Assembly (NCBI GenBank): GCA_903825015.1
Contig: CAIJYZ010000021.1
Span: 1 to 38,783, forward strand
DNA from: an uncultured Actinomycetes bacterium
GTDB taxonomy: Bacteria > Actinomycetota > Actinomycetes > Nanopelagicales > Nanopelagicaceae
Length of the DNA: 38,783 nt
Reading direction: 5' to 3'
Below, one piece after another: positions 18,885 through 26,657 of this stretch (position 1 is its first letter; each line of letters begins with the position of its first letter). The position numbers and the translations under genes were made by a program. Below the pieces are notes generated by a model, which was given only the letters and a program-made list of their open reading frames with translations, was not told the DNA's origin and made no database searches.

Positions 18885-20264
18885 TTATTTACCGTTGCCA
18901 ATGTGGTTGAAAGTAGATGTGTTCAGGTGTGACTGCGAATCACGAGTCGTGTTGAGGTACCCACCAGTTGTGAAATAACGCTGGCCTGCTACTAAGAGCT
19001 CTTCTGCTGGAAATTTAGTAATAACTTCACAGCCAGTAGCAGTAACAACAATCTCTTCTTCGATTCGAGCTGCTCCCCAGCCATCCTTAGCAGGCCAGTA
19101 AGTCTCTAGCGCGAAAACCATGCCTTCTTCAAGTGTTTCTGGGTGATCGATAGAAATCATTCGACTAAAGATTGGACGTTCCCAGATTGAGAGACCAACT
19201 CCATGTCCATATTGAAGTGCGAATGCTGCCTCTTCATTAGCAAAGCCAAATTCTTCAGCCTTTGGCCAAACTTTAACGATGTCAGCAGTTGTTGCCCCAG
19301 GCTTAACCAAGGCAATTGCCTTATCCATATATTCGCGGCAAATTGTGTAAGCATCACGTTGTGCAGGTGATGCGGAGCCAACTGCAAATGTTCGGTAGTA
19401 ACAGGTGCGATATCCCATGTAACTGTGCAAGATATCGAAGAAGGCTGGATCGCCCGGGCGAATAATTCGGTCAGAGAAAACATGTGGGTGTGGAGAACAA
19501 CGTTCACCAGAGATGGCGTTCACTCCTTCAACATGCTCTGAACCTAAGTCGTAAAGAGTTTTTGCAACTAGTCCGACTGCTTCATTTTCGCGAACTCCTG
19601 GGCGAAGAAACGAGTACAAATCATCGTATGCCTTATCAACCATTGAGGCTGCTGTTGTTAGAAGTGAGATTTCATCTTTAGTCTTAATGCGACGGGCAGC
19701 TAGGAAAATCTGTTGTCCATCAACTACAGGAATTCCCTTTGCTTGTAGCGCAAAGAGAACTGGAGGTTCAACGATATCGATGCCAAGTGGTTCTTTCTCT
19801 AATCCATATGCCTTAAGTACTTCATAAATCTTGTCAGCAACTTTTTCTGCTTGACCTGCACTTGGTGGAATTGCTCCACGCAAAGTTGAAATTCCTGCAC
19901 GAGATCCAATAAGTGGACCTGCATCATGATGCGGTCCGTGACCATTTGCGCTTGCATCAGTATGTGCTTGATCAAGCCAAGGTGTTTGGATGGTGTGGTG
20001 CTTGGCAGCTGAGCCGAAGTCCCAGAGAACTGGTTCTCCTCCTCGAGGCAGGATCGAGAAGCGAATCATCTTGTCCATCGCCCACGTACCAATGTGCGTG
20101 GATGTCATATAGCGGATATTGTGAAAATCAAATGTCAGGAGGGCGCCAAGGCTAGAGTTTTCCAGCTCGGCCTTAAGGCGAGCTAGGCGTTCTTTTCGAA
20201 GGCGGTCGAAATCAACGCGATTTTCCCAATCAACTGCGTTGATTCCATATGTGCTGATGGCCAT
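18885..20264 (-). CDS. M24-family (creatinase/aminopeptidase P fold) enzyme with an altered metal site
   Basis: The 459-aa protein has a creatinase-like N-terminal domain ('GALLTFDFHNIRYMTSTHIGTW') and a C-terminal pita-bread M24 domain. Ligands D277 ('FFDILHSYMGY'), H354 ('YGHGVGLSI'), E387 ('FALETYW') and E402 ('ARIEEE') are present. The second Asp of the usual D-x10-D motif is Cys288 ('RTCYYRTF'). The M24 fold includes Xaa-Pro peptidases, creatinase, ectoine hydrolase and the DMSP lyase DddP, so substrate cannot be assigned. The ATG at 20264 follows CAGGAG, and the track's longer start is rejected. It is followed by the eboE-like gene, with the XRE regulator just upstream. Confidence 0.75.
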   Translation of the reverse strand: MAISTYGINAVDWENRVDFDRLRKERLARLKAELENSSLGALLTFDFHNIRYMTSTHIGTWAMDKMIRFSILPRGGEPVLWDFGSAAKHHTIQTPWLDQAHTDASANGHGPHHDAGPLIGSRAGISTLRGAIPPSAGQAEKVADKIYEVLKAYGLEKEPLGIDIVEPPVLFALQAKGIPVVDGQQIFLAARRIKTKDEISLLTTAASMVDKAYDDLYSFLRPGVRENEAVGLVAKTLYDLGSEHVEGVNAISGERCSPHPHVFSDRIIRPGDPAFFDILHSYMGYRTCYYRTFAVGSASPAQRDAYTICREYMDKAIALVKPGATTADIVKVWPKAEEFGFANEEAAFALQYGHGVGLSIWERPIFSRMISIDHPETLEEGMVFALETYWPAKDGWGAARIEEEIVVTATGCEVITKFPAEELLVAGQRYFTTGGYLNTTRDSQSHLNTSTFNHIGNGK

Positions 20265-20327
20265 ATTGACTCCTGTGGAATAAATCCATCCCAAGCGGGG
20301 CAGATGTTCTCTACTAGTTAACACTAG

Positions 20328-20358
20328 GTGAACACCGGTGTCAAGGTTTTTCACACCG
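20328..20358. promoter_or_regulatory. Operator region upstream of the M24-eboE operon
   Basis: This stretch contains the palindrome ACACCGGTGT (20332-20341), a further ACACCG at 20353-20358, and GTGAACACCG (20328-20337), which recurs exactly at 21216-21225 on the far side of the XRE gene. On the minus strand TTGACACCGGTGTTCACC suggests a -35 (TTGACA) overlapping the palindrome. The adjacent XRE-cupin protein is the obvious candidate binder. Confidence 0.5.
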
Positions 20359-20390
20359 CCAGATACGGCGATATGAGCCTCGGAATCTAG

Positions 20391-21050
20391 TTAAGAATGG
20401 GGAACGCTGCAGCCATGTACAAACCAGATACCACGGAAAGTGCCAGAGCTGGTATTGCGGAATCGATGTGGAATTGAAGAGTCAAAACCCATTGAGTGGC
20501 CGGCTGAAAGTTGAAGGACGAGATCGCCAATCGTGAGTTCTAATTCTCCTTCAAGAGCATATCCATATTCAAAACCATTATGAAAAATCATTTCACCAGA
20601 TTTATTTGTTTCAGCACCCGGTGCATAAATAATCTCCATAAAGTTAACAGACTCTTCAGAAGTCGCCGCTAGACGTTCCCATGAAACCCCAGAGTCCATC
20701 GTAATAATGCTGCGATTATTTGGATTTACCGCGGAAATACGGGCTCTTGAGATATCCCAAACCTCTGTGGGGCGATCAAAGTTACTTCGATCCACTTCAT
20801 CTATATCCTGTGACTTAATGGATGCAGCAACAGGATCTCCTGCTGGTTCAAAAAGTACATCAACAGGAACGCTAAGAAGTTTTGCTAACGCATACAAAGT
20901 TGCAACAGATGGCTGAGATTTTCCATTTTCGATTTGTGAAACAAAAGAGGGAGAAACTTTTAACTGTCGAGCAATCTCACGAAGGGAGAGACCGGTCTTC
21001 GAGCGAATCTCTTTTAATCTTGGCCCTAGGTATGCGATTGCATCTGTCAT
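20391..21050 (-). CDS. XRE-family regulator with C-terminal cupin sensor domain
   Basis: The 219-aa protein has an N-terminal helix-turn-helix (about residues 8-65: 'LREIARQLKVSPSFVSQIENGKSQPSVATLYALAKLL') and a C-terminal cupin barrel ('HNGFEYGYALEGELELTIGDLVLQLSAGHSMGF', 'IPHRFRNTSSGTF'). Such regulators (PuuR/SutR type) usually sense a small metabolite of the pathway they sit in. I choose MTDAI at 21050, and MVM at 21056 is nearly equal. The track's TTG start is unlikely. The gene sits between the M24-eboE operon and the divergent VOC gene, and matching operator sequences flank it, so it probably controls both and itself. Confidence 0.88.
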   Translation of the reverse strand: MTDAIAYLGPRLKEIRSKTGLSLREIARQLKVSPSFVSQIENGKSQPSVATLYALAKLLSVPVDVLFEPAGDPVAASIKSQDIDEVDRSNFDRPTEVWDISRARISAVNPNNRSIITMDSGVSWERLAATSEESVNFMEIIYAPGAETNKSGEMIFHNGFEYGYALEGELELTIGDLVLQLSAGHSMGFDSSIPHRFRNTSSGTFRGIWFVHGCSVPHS

Positions 21051-21140
21051 AACCATCTCTTCCCTATTATTGCCAGAGCCCTGCGGCGCTGTAACCAGGG
21101 CAAACTTACTATCAAGTAAGCTCAAAGCCTGTATTTACTT

Positions 21141-21169
21141 AGTATAAAACTGTTTAGAAGGGCTGTACA
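21141..21169 (-). promoter_or_regulatory. Promoter of the XRE regulator gene
   Basis: On the minus strand TGTACA, a 17-nt spacer and TATACT form a good sigma-70-type promoter (TATACT matches TATAAT at 5/6). It lies about 85 nt upstream of the chosen start codon. Confidence 0.5.
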
Positions 21170-21204
21170 CCCCCCTATTTTGGAGCGTAGAGTAAGGAAC
21201 AAGC

Positions 21205-21228
21205 GTTCGGTATTAGTGAACACCGAAC
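21205..21228. promoter_or_regulatory. 24-bp inverted repeat upstream of the VOC gene
   Basis: GTTCGGTATT-AGTG-AACACCGAAC has nine of twelve base pairs symmetric. It sits 23 nt upstream of the VOC start codon and contains the GTGAACACCG shared with the M24 promoter region. It is probably an operator for the XRE-cupin regulator. Confidence 0.55.
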
Positions 21229-21251
21229 TTAGGTTTCGGAAGGGGTAGACA

Positions 21252-21797
21252 ATGAAGTTATCCAAAAAAATGAATTATGTGCACCACGTAGGTTTGGTTT
21301 GTACCGACCTCGACCGCTCCATCTATTTCTATCATGACATATTGGGTTTTCAATTTCAGAATGAGCCAACTGGTTGGTTCGAAGGGCCCGAGCTTGCCAA
21401 AGGCGTAGGAGTCCCGGGTGCAAAACTGCGCCAAGTCTCTTTGTGGGTTGATGCCACTACAACATTTGAATTGATTGAATACGGTAATCGGCCTGCAGAT
21501 AGTGTAAAACCGGCGCCGAATAATAATCTCGGTGCTGCGCACGTTTGTTTTCACGTCGATGATATCCATCAAACTAAAAAAGAGCTCGAAGCTCAAGGCG
21601 TGAAGTTCAACTCTGAAGTCAATGTTGTGGACTCTGGTCCATTAGCTGGATGGCGCTGGTGCTACTTCGCCGATCCAGACGGATTAGTTCTCGAACTTAT
21701 TCAATGGGATTATTACGACAAAGAACAGCATGAGGCTGCAGCTCAGGAGTATTTGAAGCTCCGTCCTGCACTTTCAACTTTGAAGCCACTTTTCTAA
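21252..21797 (+). CDS. VOC-superfamily protein (glyoxalase/dioxygenase fold)
   Basis: The 181-aa protein has two babab modules. The first contains 'HHVGLVCTDLDRSIYFYHDILGF', and the second contains 'AHVCFHVDDIHQTKKELEAQGV' and 'CYFADPDGLVLELIQW'. The two His and the Glu fit a divalent-metal site of lactoylglutathione lyase, epimerase or extradiol-type enzymes. Substrate is unknown. GGAAGGGG lies 6 nt before the ATG. It is divergent from the XRE regulator, preceded by the 24-bp inverted repeat and followed by a strong terminator, so it is a single-gene unit likely under XRE control. Confidence 0.82.
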   Translation: MKLSKKMNYVHHVGLVCTDLDRSIYFYHDILGFQFQNEPTGWFEGPELAKGVGVPGAKLRQVSLWVDATTTFELIEYGNRPADSVKPAPNNNLGAAHVCFHVDDIHQTKKELEAQGVKFNSEVNVVDSGPLAGWRWCYFADPDGLVLELIQWDYYDKEQHEAAAQEYLKLRPALSTLKPLF

Positions 21798-21813
21798 ATT
21801 AGATAAAACGAAA

Positions 21814-21855
21814 TTAGTAAGGCCCTCTCGCAATATTTCGAGAGGGCCTTACTAA
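21814..21855. terminator. Bidirectional intrinsic terminator
   Basis: TTAGTAAGGCCCTCTCG pairs perfectly with CGAGAGGGCCTTACTAA (17 bp) around an 8-nt AT-rich loop. The outer A/T bases give T-tracts on both strands. It separates the VOC gene (+) from the convergent dehydrogenase gene (-), and is the strongest terminator in the window. Confidence 0.92.
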
Positions 21856-21861
21856 TATTTC

Positions 21862-22926
21862 CTACTTCTTAACTTTAACTAGCACCTTCATCTGATTTCC
21901 TGTGGGATCAATAAGCACATCAAAACCCTGAGTAACAACATCATCAATTCCAATAACGCTTGAAATCATCTTTTCAATTGGATACTTTCCTGTTGCTGCA
22001 AGACGAATGATGCGTGGCCAGTCGGTAAGCAGGTAACACCATGATCCGACATAAGAAATATCTTTTTCAGAAAGTTTCATGGCATCGATAGTTGCTGGTT
22101 TAGTGTGAAGTCCAGTCTGAACAATTTTTCCACTTCTACGAACAGAGTTCATGCACCCTGTAAGTCCACCGGTACTTCCTGAAGCTTCTACAGCCATGTC
22201 AACGCCGCGACCTTCTGTAAGTTCTGCAATTGCATCGGCAAATGAAGCATCTAGCGGATTAAGAACAGGGCCCAAACCTAGAGTCTTGGCAAAGGCAGCA
22301 CGATGTGGGTTTGGTTCGGCGATGATGACTTGCGCTGCGCCAATCGCATTGGCATAAAGAGCCGAAAGTGCACCAATTGGACCGGCGCCAGTTACCAAAA
22401 TGATGTCTCCACCAGTAACACCCACGCGATCAACGCCATAAGCAGCAACGGCTGCGGGTTCTACAAGGGCTCCTGCTTGATCAGAGAGTGAATCAGGAAG
22501 TTTTGCTACTTGATACTCCTTGAGAATTGCGATTTCACCAAGGCCACCCGTAGGAGCTGAGAGGCCGGTACAAGCAAATTTTTCACATAGATGACCCCGC
22601 CCGGTACGACAAGGGATGCAACGTCCGCAAACGATTGCAGGCATAATCGCAACACGATCACCAACTTTTACATCACGAACATCTTTCCCGATTTCAATAA
22701 CACGTGCTGAAAACTCATGCCCAAGAATTTGTGGATTTGTAACACCAGTGAGTGGGTGTGGCTTGGTTGGAGTAACAATTGCACCAACAACATACTCATG
22801 TAAATCTGTACCGCAGATTCCACAATAGAGAACTTCTACTGCGACCTCATCGGCAAGCGGTGAACCTGGAGCGTCAACTTCTTCAATACGAATATCTTTC
22901 TGACCATGAAAACGTGCTGCCTTCAT
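21862..22926 (-). CDS. Zinc-dependent medium-chain dehydrogenase (butanediol/sorbitol dehydrogenase-like)
   Basis: This 354-aa MDR oxidoreductase has the catalytic zinc Cys in 'YCGICGTDLHE', His-Glu in 'LGHEFSARVIEIG', the four structural-zinc Cys in 'CGRCIPCRTGRGHLC', and the Rossmann motif 'VTGAGPIGALSALYA'. The extended loop 'VGAIVTPTKPHPLTG' after the first ligand is typical of 2,3-butanediol dehydrogenase-like members. It would oxidise a secondary alcohol or polyol with NAD(P). Its ATG overlaps the ABC fusion stop (ATGA), tying it to the transporter. It is the last gene before the bidirectional terminator. Confidence 0.88.
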   Translation of the reverse strand: MKAARFHGQKDIRIEEVDAPGSPLADEVAVEVLYCGICGTDLHEYVVGAIVTPTKPHPLTGVTNPQILGHEFSARVIEIGKDVRDVKVGDRVAIMPAIVCGRCIPCRTGRGHLCEKFACTGLSAPTGGLGEIAILKEYQVAKLPDSLSDQAGALVEPAAVAAYGVDRVGVTGGDIILVTGAGPIGALSALYANAIGAAQVIIAEPNPHRAAFAKTLGLGPVLNPLDASFADAIAELTEGRGVDMAVEASGSTGGLTGCMNSVRRSGKIVQTGLHTKPATIDAMKLSEKDISYVGSWCYLLTDWPRIIRLAATGKYPIEKMISSVIGIDDVVTQGFDVLIDPTGNQMKVLVKVKK

Positions 22927-25391
22927 TTTTTTCCTCCGGATCGAGTTAATGAGTAAGAAATCGCTGCAAACACAATGAGTAGTCCTTGGAATAAATACTG
23001 CCAGCTCTGTGAAAGATCTAAGAAAACGCAGGCATTCAATACTTGCACCATTAAAACCGAACCAAGCAAGCTACCTAAGAAGGAACCACGACCACCAAGC
23101 AGACTAGTTCCACCCAAAACCACGGCTGTTATTGATTGCAAGGTATAACTACTGCCTTGTGCGGGGTCTCCTAAACCAATCAATCCCATAATAATTATCG
23201 CTCCAATTGCGGCAAATAGAGCAGATGCTACATATGCGCCAATGATTGTTCGATTGATGTTTACGCCTAATCTGCGAGCAGACTCTTCATCAGATCCAGC
23301 AGCACGCAAACGAACGCCCCAATTTGTGCGGCGAATAAGGACTTCAAAGACTATTGCTGCCGCCACCAAAATGATGAAGGTATTAGGGACAGGACCGATT
23401 TTAGTTAGAAGCAAATCGGTGAATGTTGCATTGAAATATCCTCCAGGAGAAGGGCGTAATAAAAAGCCAATTCCAATTAAAGCGATGTATACGGTCAAAG
23501 TTCCAGCAACCGGGGTGAAATTGGCAAAGCGAATCAGAGATCCGTTAATCACGCCGATCAAAATTGCCAGGATAAATATCAAAATAAATCCAGCAATCAT
23601 TATCGGTAAGGACTTACCATCATTAATAAAGAAGGATCCGACCACTAGCAGCACACCCGAAGCCGGCCCTACCGACAAGTCAATGCCACCAGTCATCAAA
23701 ACAATAGTTTGACCGAGTGCAATAAATCCAAGCCCAGTACCTAGGCCAAGAACGGCGTTAATGTTGTACGAACCAAAATACATATTATTTTTAGAGAAGA
23801 TAAAAAGACCAAGAAGAACAATCATGGCCGTGAGAACTACTGGAGGAAGAAAATCCGAACGTAAAATTTGAAGGCGGCGACGAGTTTTTTCAGTGAGCTG
23901 ACTTTCTTCGGTAGTCTTTAATTTTGTAGAACTCACTGCCGCGGCAACCATTTTAGTTTCGGTTATTTCGTCGCCTTCAAGGGTGCTGACAATATGACCA
24001 CGAGACATTACATAGACGCGATCACATAAACCTTCGAGCTCCTTGGTATCCGAGGAGTTAACAATGACAGGAATACCGCTCTCGGCAACTTCTCGTAAAA
24101 TCTTGTAGATCTCAGCGCGAGCTCCAACATCCACGCCTTGAGTTGGTTCATCGGCAATGATCAATATTGGATCCGAGAGTAGAGATCTAGACATAACAAT
24201 CTTTTGTTGATTTCCGCCAGAGAGTGCAGATACATCGGCATCCATGGATGGCGCTTTTACGTCGATGGACTGCAAAGAAGCGAGTACTAGATTTATCTCT
24301 TTTTTGCGGCTAACAAAAATTCCGCTGGTTAGTTTGTTAAGTGCATTAACTGCAGCATTTTCTCGAACAGATAGCGACATCATTAAACCTTCGCCATGAC
24401 GGTCAGATGGCATATAGGCAGCTTTGTTTAACAACTGCTTTCCAGTTGTTGGTTCTCCATTTATCTCGATACTCCCCGAAAACCTGTCGAGGCCTGCAAT
24501 TGCGCGCAGAAGTTGGCTCTGGCCATTGCCAACTACGCCAGAAATACCAACGATTTCACCTTTATTAGCCGTTAAAGAGATGTTCTGGAATTCGCCCCCG
24601 GAAATATTGTGGACCTTGAAAAACTCCTTATCGGAGAGGTGGCCACCATGTTTTGGAGGAAAAGTTGATTCAAGTTCACGACCAACAATCATGGTCATGA
24701 TTTCATCATCTGAGATATCTGCAATCTCTTTAACGCCGCGCCATTTTCCATCTCGAAGGACTGTCACTCGATTGGCAAGTTCACGAACTTCAGCCAATCG
24801 GTGAGTGATATAAACAACGGAGGTGCCAGATGCAGCAATCTTTTTAATACGGTCAAAAAGAATCTCTACAGATTCTTGGCCAAGTGGCGCTGTGGGTTCA
24901 TCTAAAATTAAAACTTTTGGGTTCACGGCAAATGCTTTTGCTAGATCTAATAAGTGTTGTTGGGCAATAGTGAGATTTTCTACACGATCTTTAATACTTA
25001 CAGTGAATCCAAAATCATCAAGAATCTTGCGCATAGTTGCGTCAATGCTGCCCTCAGATTGAAGGAACTTGTCAGGCACAGAGATACGTATATTTTCTTC
25101 AATGGAAAGATCTGGGAGCACAGCGGGGTGTTGGTGAACAATGGCCAATCCCAGTTCTGTTGCTTGGTGTGGAGTTAGCGAGTTAATCTCCTCGCCGCAA
25201 ATTTCAATTGAACCGCTATCGCGTTGGAGAGTTCCGGAGGCAATATTCATAAGTGTTGACTTGCCTGCGCCATTTTCCCCAAGCAGCGCGTGAATCTCAC
25301 CGGCACGCACCTCCAGTGATACATCTTGGAGAGCTGCCACGCCAGCGAAGCTCTTCGAAATATTCGAGAGGATTAAGGGAGAGCGTGACAC
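22923..25391 (-). CDS. Sugar ABC transporter: fused tandem ATPase (RbsA-like) and permease (RbsC-like)
   Basis: The 822-aa protein joins two functions usually made by separate genes. Residues 1-490 are an RbsA-type double ATPase. Domain 1 has Walker A 'GENGAGKSTLM' and Walker B 'KVLILDEPTAPLG'. Domain 2 has the degenerate 'GVVGNGQSQLL' typical of RbsA, then 'ALSGGNQQKIVMSRSL'. After a charged linker (about 490-515), residues 520-822 are a multi-span RbsC-type permease ('LMTGGIDLSVGPASGVLL', 'AVVLGGTSLLGGRGSFLGSLLG'). The GTG start follows AGGTGA. It would pair with the separate permease and binding protein upstream in the same operon to form the importer. Confidence 0.93.
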   Translation of the reverse strand: MSRSPLILSNISKSFAGVAALQDVSLEVRAGEIHALLGENGAGKSTLMNIASGTLQRDSGSIEICGEEINSLTPHQATELGLAIVHQHPAVLPDLSIEENIRISVPDKFLQSEGSIDATMRKILDDFGFTVSIKDRVENLTIAQQHLLDLAKAFAVNPKVLILDEPTAPLGQESVEILFDRIKKIAASGTSVVYITHRLAEVRELANRVTVLRDGKWRGVKEIADISDDEIMTMIVGRELESTFPPKHGGHLSDKEFFKVHNISGGEFQNISLTANKGEIVGISGVVGNGQSQLLRAIAGLDRFSGSIEINGEPTTGKQLLNKAAYMPSDRHGEGLMMSLSVRENAAVNALNKLTSGIFVSRKKEINLVLASLQSIDVKAPSMDADVSALSGGNQQKIVMSRSLLSDPILIIADEPTQGVDVGARAEIYKILREVAESGIPVIVNSSDTKELEGLCDRVYVMSRGHIVSTLEGDEITETKMVAAAVSSTKLKTTEESQLTEKTRRRLQILRSDFLPPVVLTAMIVLLGLFIFSKNNMYFGSYNINAVLGLGTGLGFIALGQTIVLMTGGIDLSVGPASGVLLVVGSFFINDGKSLPIMIAGFILIFILAILIGVINGSLIRFANFTPVAGTLTVYIALIGIGFLLRPSPGGYFNATFTDLLLTKIGPVPNTFIILVAAAIVFEVLIRRTNWGVRLRAAGSDEESARRLGVNINRTIIGAYVASALFAAIGAIIIMGLIGLGDPAQGSSYTLQSITAVVLGGTSLLGGRGSFLGSLLGSVLMVQVLNACVFLDLSQSWQYLFQGLLIVFAAISYSLTRSGGKK

Positions 25392-25428
25392 GTATTCACC
25401 TATTTCTACTTGTGCTTACAGTGGAAAA

Positions 25429-25462
25429 TCAGATTGGCCGCCACTTAAAGCGGCCAATCTGA
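25429..25462 (-). terminator. Intercistronic hairpin (attenuating terminator) between binding protein and ABC fusion
   Basis: TCAGATTGGCCGC pairs perfectly with GCGGCCAATCTGA (13 bp, 8-nt loop), followed on the minus strand by TTTT. It sits just after the binding-protein gene. Such hairpins commonly stop part of the transcription or protect the upstream mRNA, so that binding protein is made in excess over the membrane parts. Confidence 0.8.
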
Positions 25463-25497
25463 CTTATATTCCGAACTTACTTTACTTTCTAATCAGC

Positions 25498-26586
25498 TTA
25501 GTTAGTCTTCAACTTAGCTTGAGCATCTCCGGACATCTTTGCAGAGAGATAAACATCTCCAGGAAGATCTTTACGGCACTGGACAGCAGAAGGCTTTCCA
25601 GAGACTGAATCTTCGAACAAAGTTGATGGGTAGGCTTTATTTGTTGGCTTCTTTCCACCAGTTGCAAGAGCGACAGCCCACTGTACGGCCAAACGTGAAT
25701 GGTCGTTCTGAGTTGAAATTGTCATCATCTTGAAGTTTGGCTGAGTTGCCTTGTTATCTTGGTAGAAGCAGCCGAGAACGTTTCCATCTGAGCCTGCAAT
25801 TGCAGGAACTTTCCAACCTGAATCAACTGCAGCCTGAAGAGCTGAAACAATTGATGGGCCGAAGTCAGTTGTAATGACATCGATTTGTGGGTACTTAGCG
25901 ATTGCAGCAGTAAGAACTTCTTGAGCCTTACCTGGATCCCAGTTAGTAACTTCAAATGGTTGTGCACCAATGAACTTGTACTTTGGATCATTTCCTAGAA
26001 CGCTCTTAAGTCCCTTTGCTTCATCTGCACCTTGGCTGTTACCAGCTGGTCCAGATAGTGAAAGGATATTTCCACCGTTTGGAAGATTCTTCTTAATCCA
26101 TTCGCCCCATAGCTTTCCAGCCAAGACGAAATCTGAACCTACAAACATGTTGTAATCCTTGCCTGCAGTTCCACCTGGAGCTACGCGATAAGGAACAGTT
26201 ACAACACCAGCTTTATAAGCTGAGCGAAGAGCTGGAAGCATTGCTTGACCAGCATCTGGGAATACAACTAGAGCCTTTACGCCCTTAGCAACCATTCCCT
26301 TAATATCTGAAATTGACTTGTCTGTCTTGCCCTGTCCGTCTGCGTAGTAAAGCTTTGTAACGCTTGGACATAGTTTAACTTCTTCACGAACAGCAGCTGT
26401 TGTGACAAGACGCCATGAGTTTCCACCAAATCCATCGGTGAATCCCATTGTAATTTTCTTTGAGCCGCACCATGAAGGGAGGGCAGCATGTGCTGATGAA
26501 ACTGCGACAAAGCTAGTTGAAACAGTTAATGCTGCAACTGCGATAGCGCTCGCAACTAAACTGGCCCGGGATTTTAAGCGTATCAA
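25498..26586 (-). CDS. Periplasmic-binding-protein type sugar-binding protein (ribose/xylose family)
   Basis: The 362-aa protein starts at TTG (26586), 5 nt after AAAGGA. A signal peptide of about 34 residues ends 'SSAHA', without a clear lipobox. The mature part has Peripla_BP_4-like features: 'ITMGFTDGFGGNSWR', 'SDIKGMVAKGVKALVVFPDA' and 'DVITTDFGPSIVSALQAA'. It should bind a sugar or polyol and deliver it to the two permease domains. Mature Cys residues (PSWC, LCPS, LGCF, VQCR) may form disulfides. It lies between the permease gene and the ABC fusion. Confidence 0.9.
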   Translation of the reverse strand: MIRLKSRASLVASAIAVAALTVSTSFVAVSSAHAALPSWCGSKKITMGFTDGFGGNSWRLVTTAAVREEVKLCPSVTKLYYADGQGKTDKSISDIKGMVAKGVKALVVFPDAGQAMLPALRSAYKAGVVTVPYRVAPGGTAGKDYNMFVGSDFVLAGKLWGEWIKKNLPNGGNILSLSGPAGNSQGADEAKGLKSVLGNDPKYKFIGAQPFEVTNWDPGKAQEVLTAAIAKYPQIDVITTDFGPSIVSALQAAVDSGWKVPAIAGSDGNVLGCFYQDNKATQPNFKMMTISTQNDHSRLAVQWAVALATGGKKPTNKAYPSTLFEDSVSGKPSAVQCRKDLPGDVYLSAKMSGDAQAKLKTN

Positions 26587-26657
26587 GTTTTTTCCTTTCT
26601 CAGATGTGCGGCATACATTGACGCACTTTCGACGTTCTTGCGAGGTCGAAACTTAAT

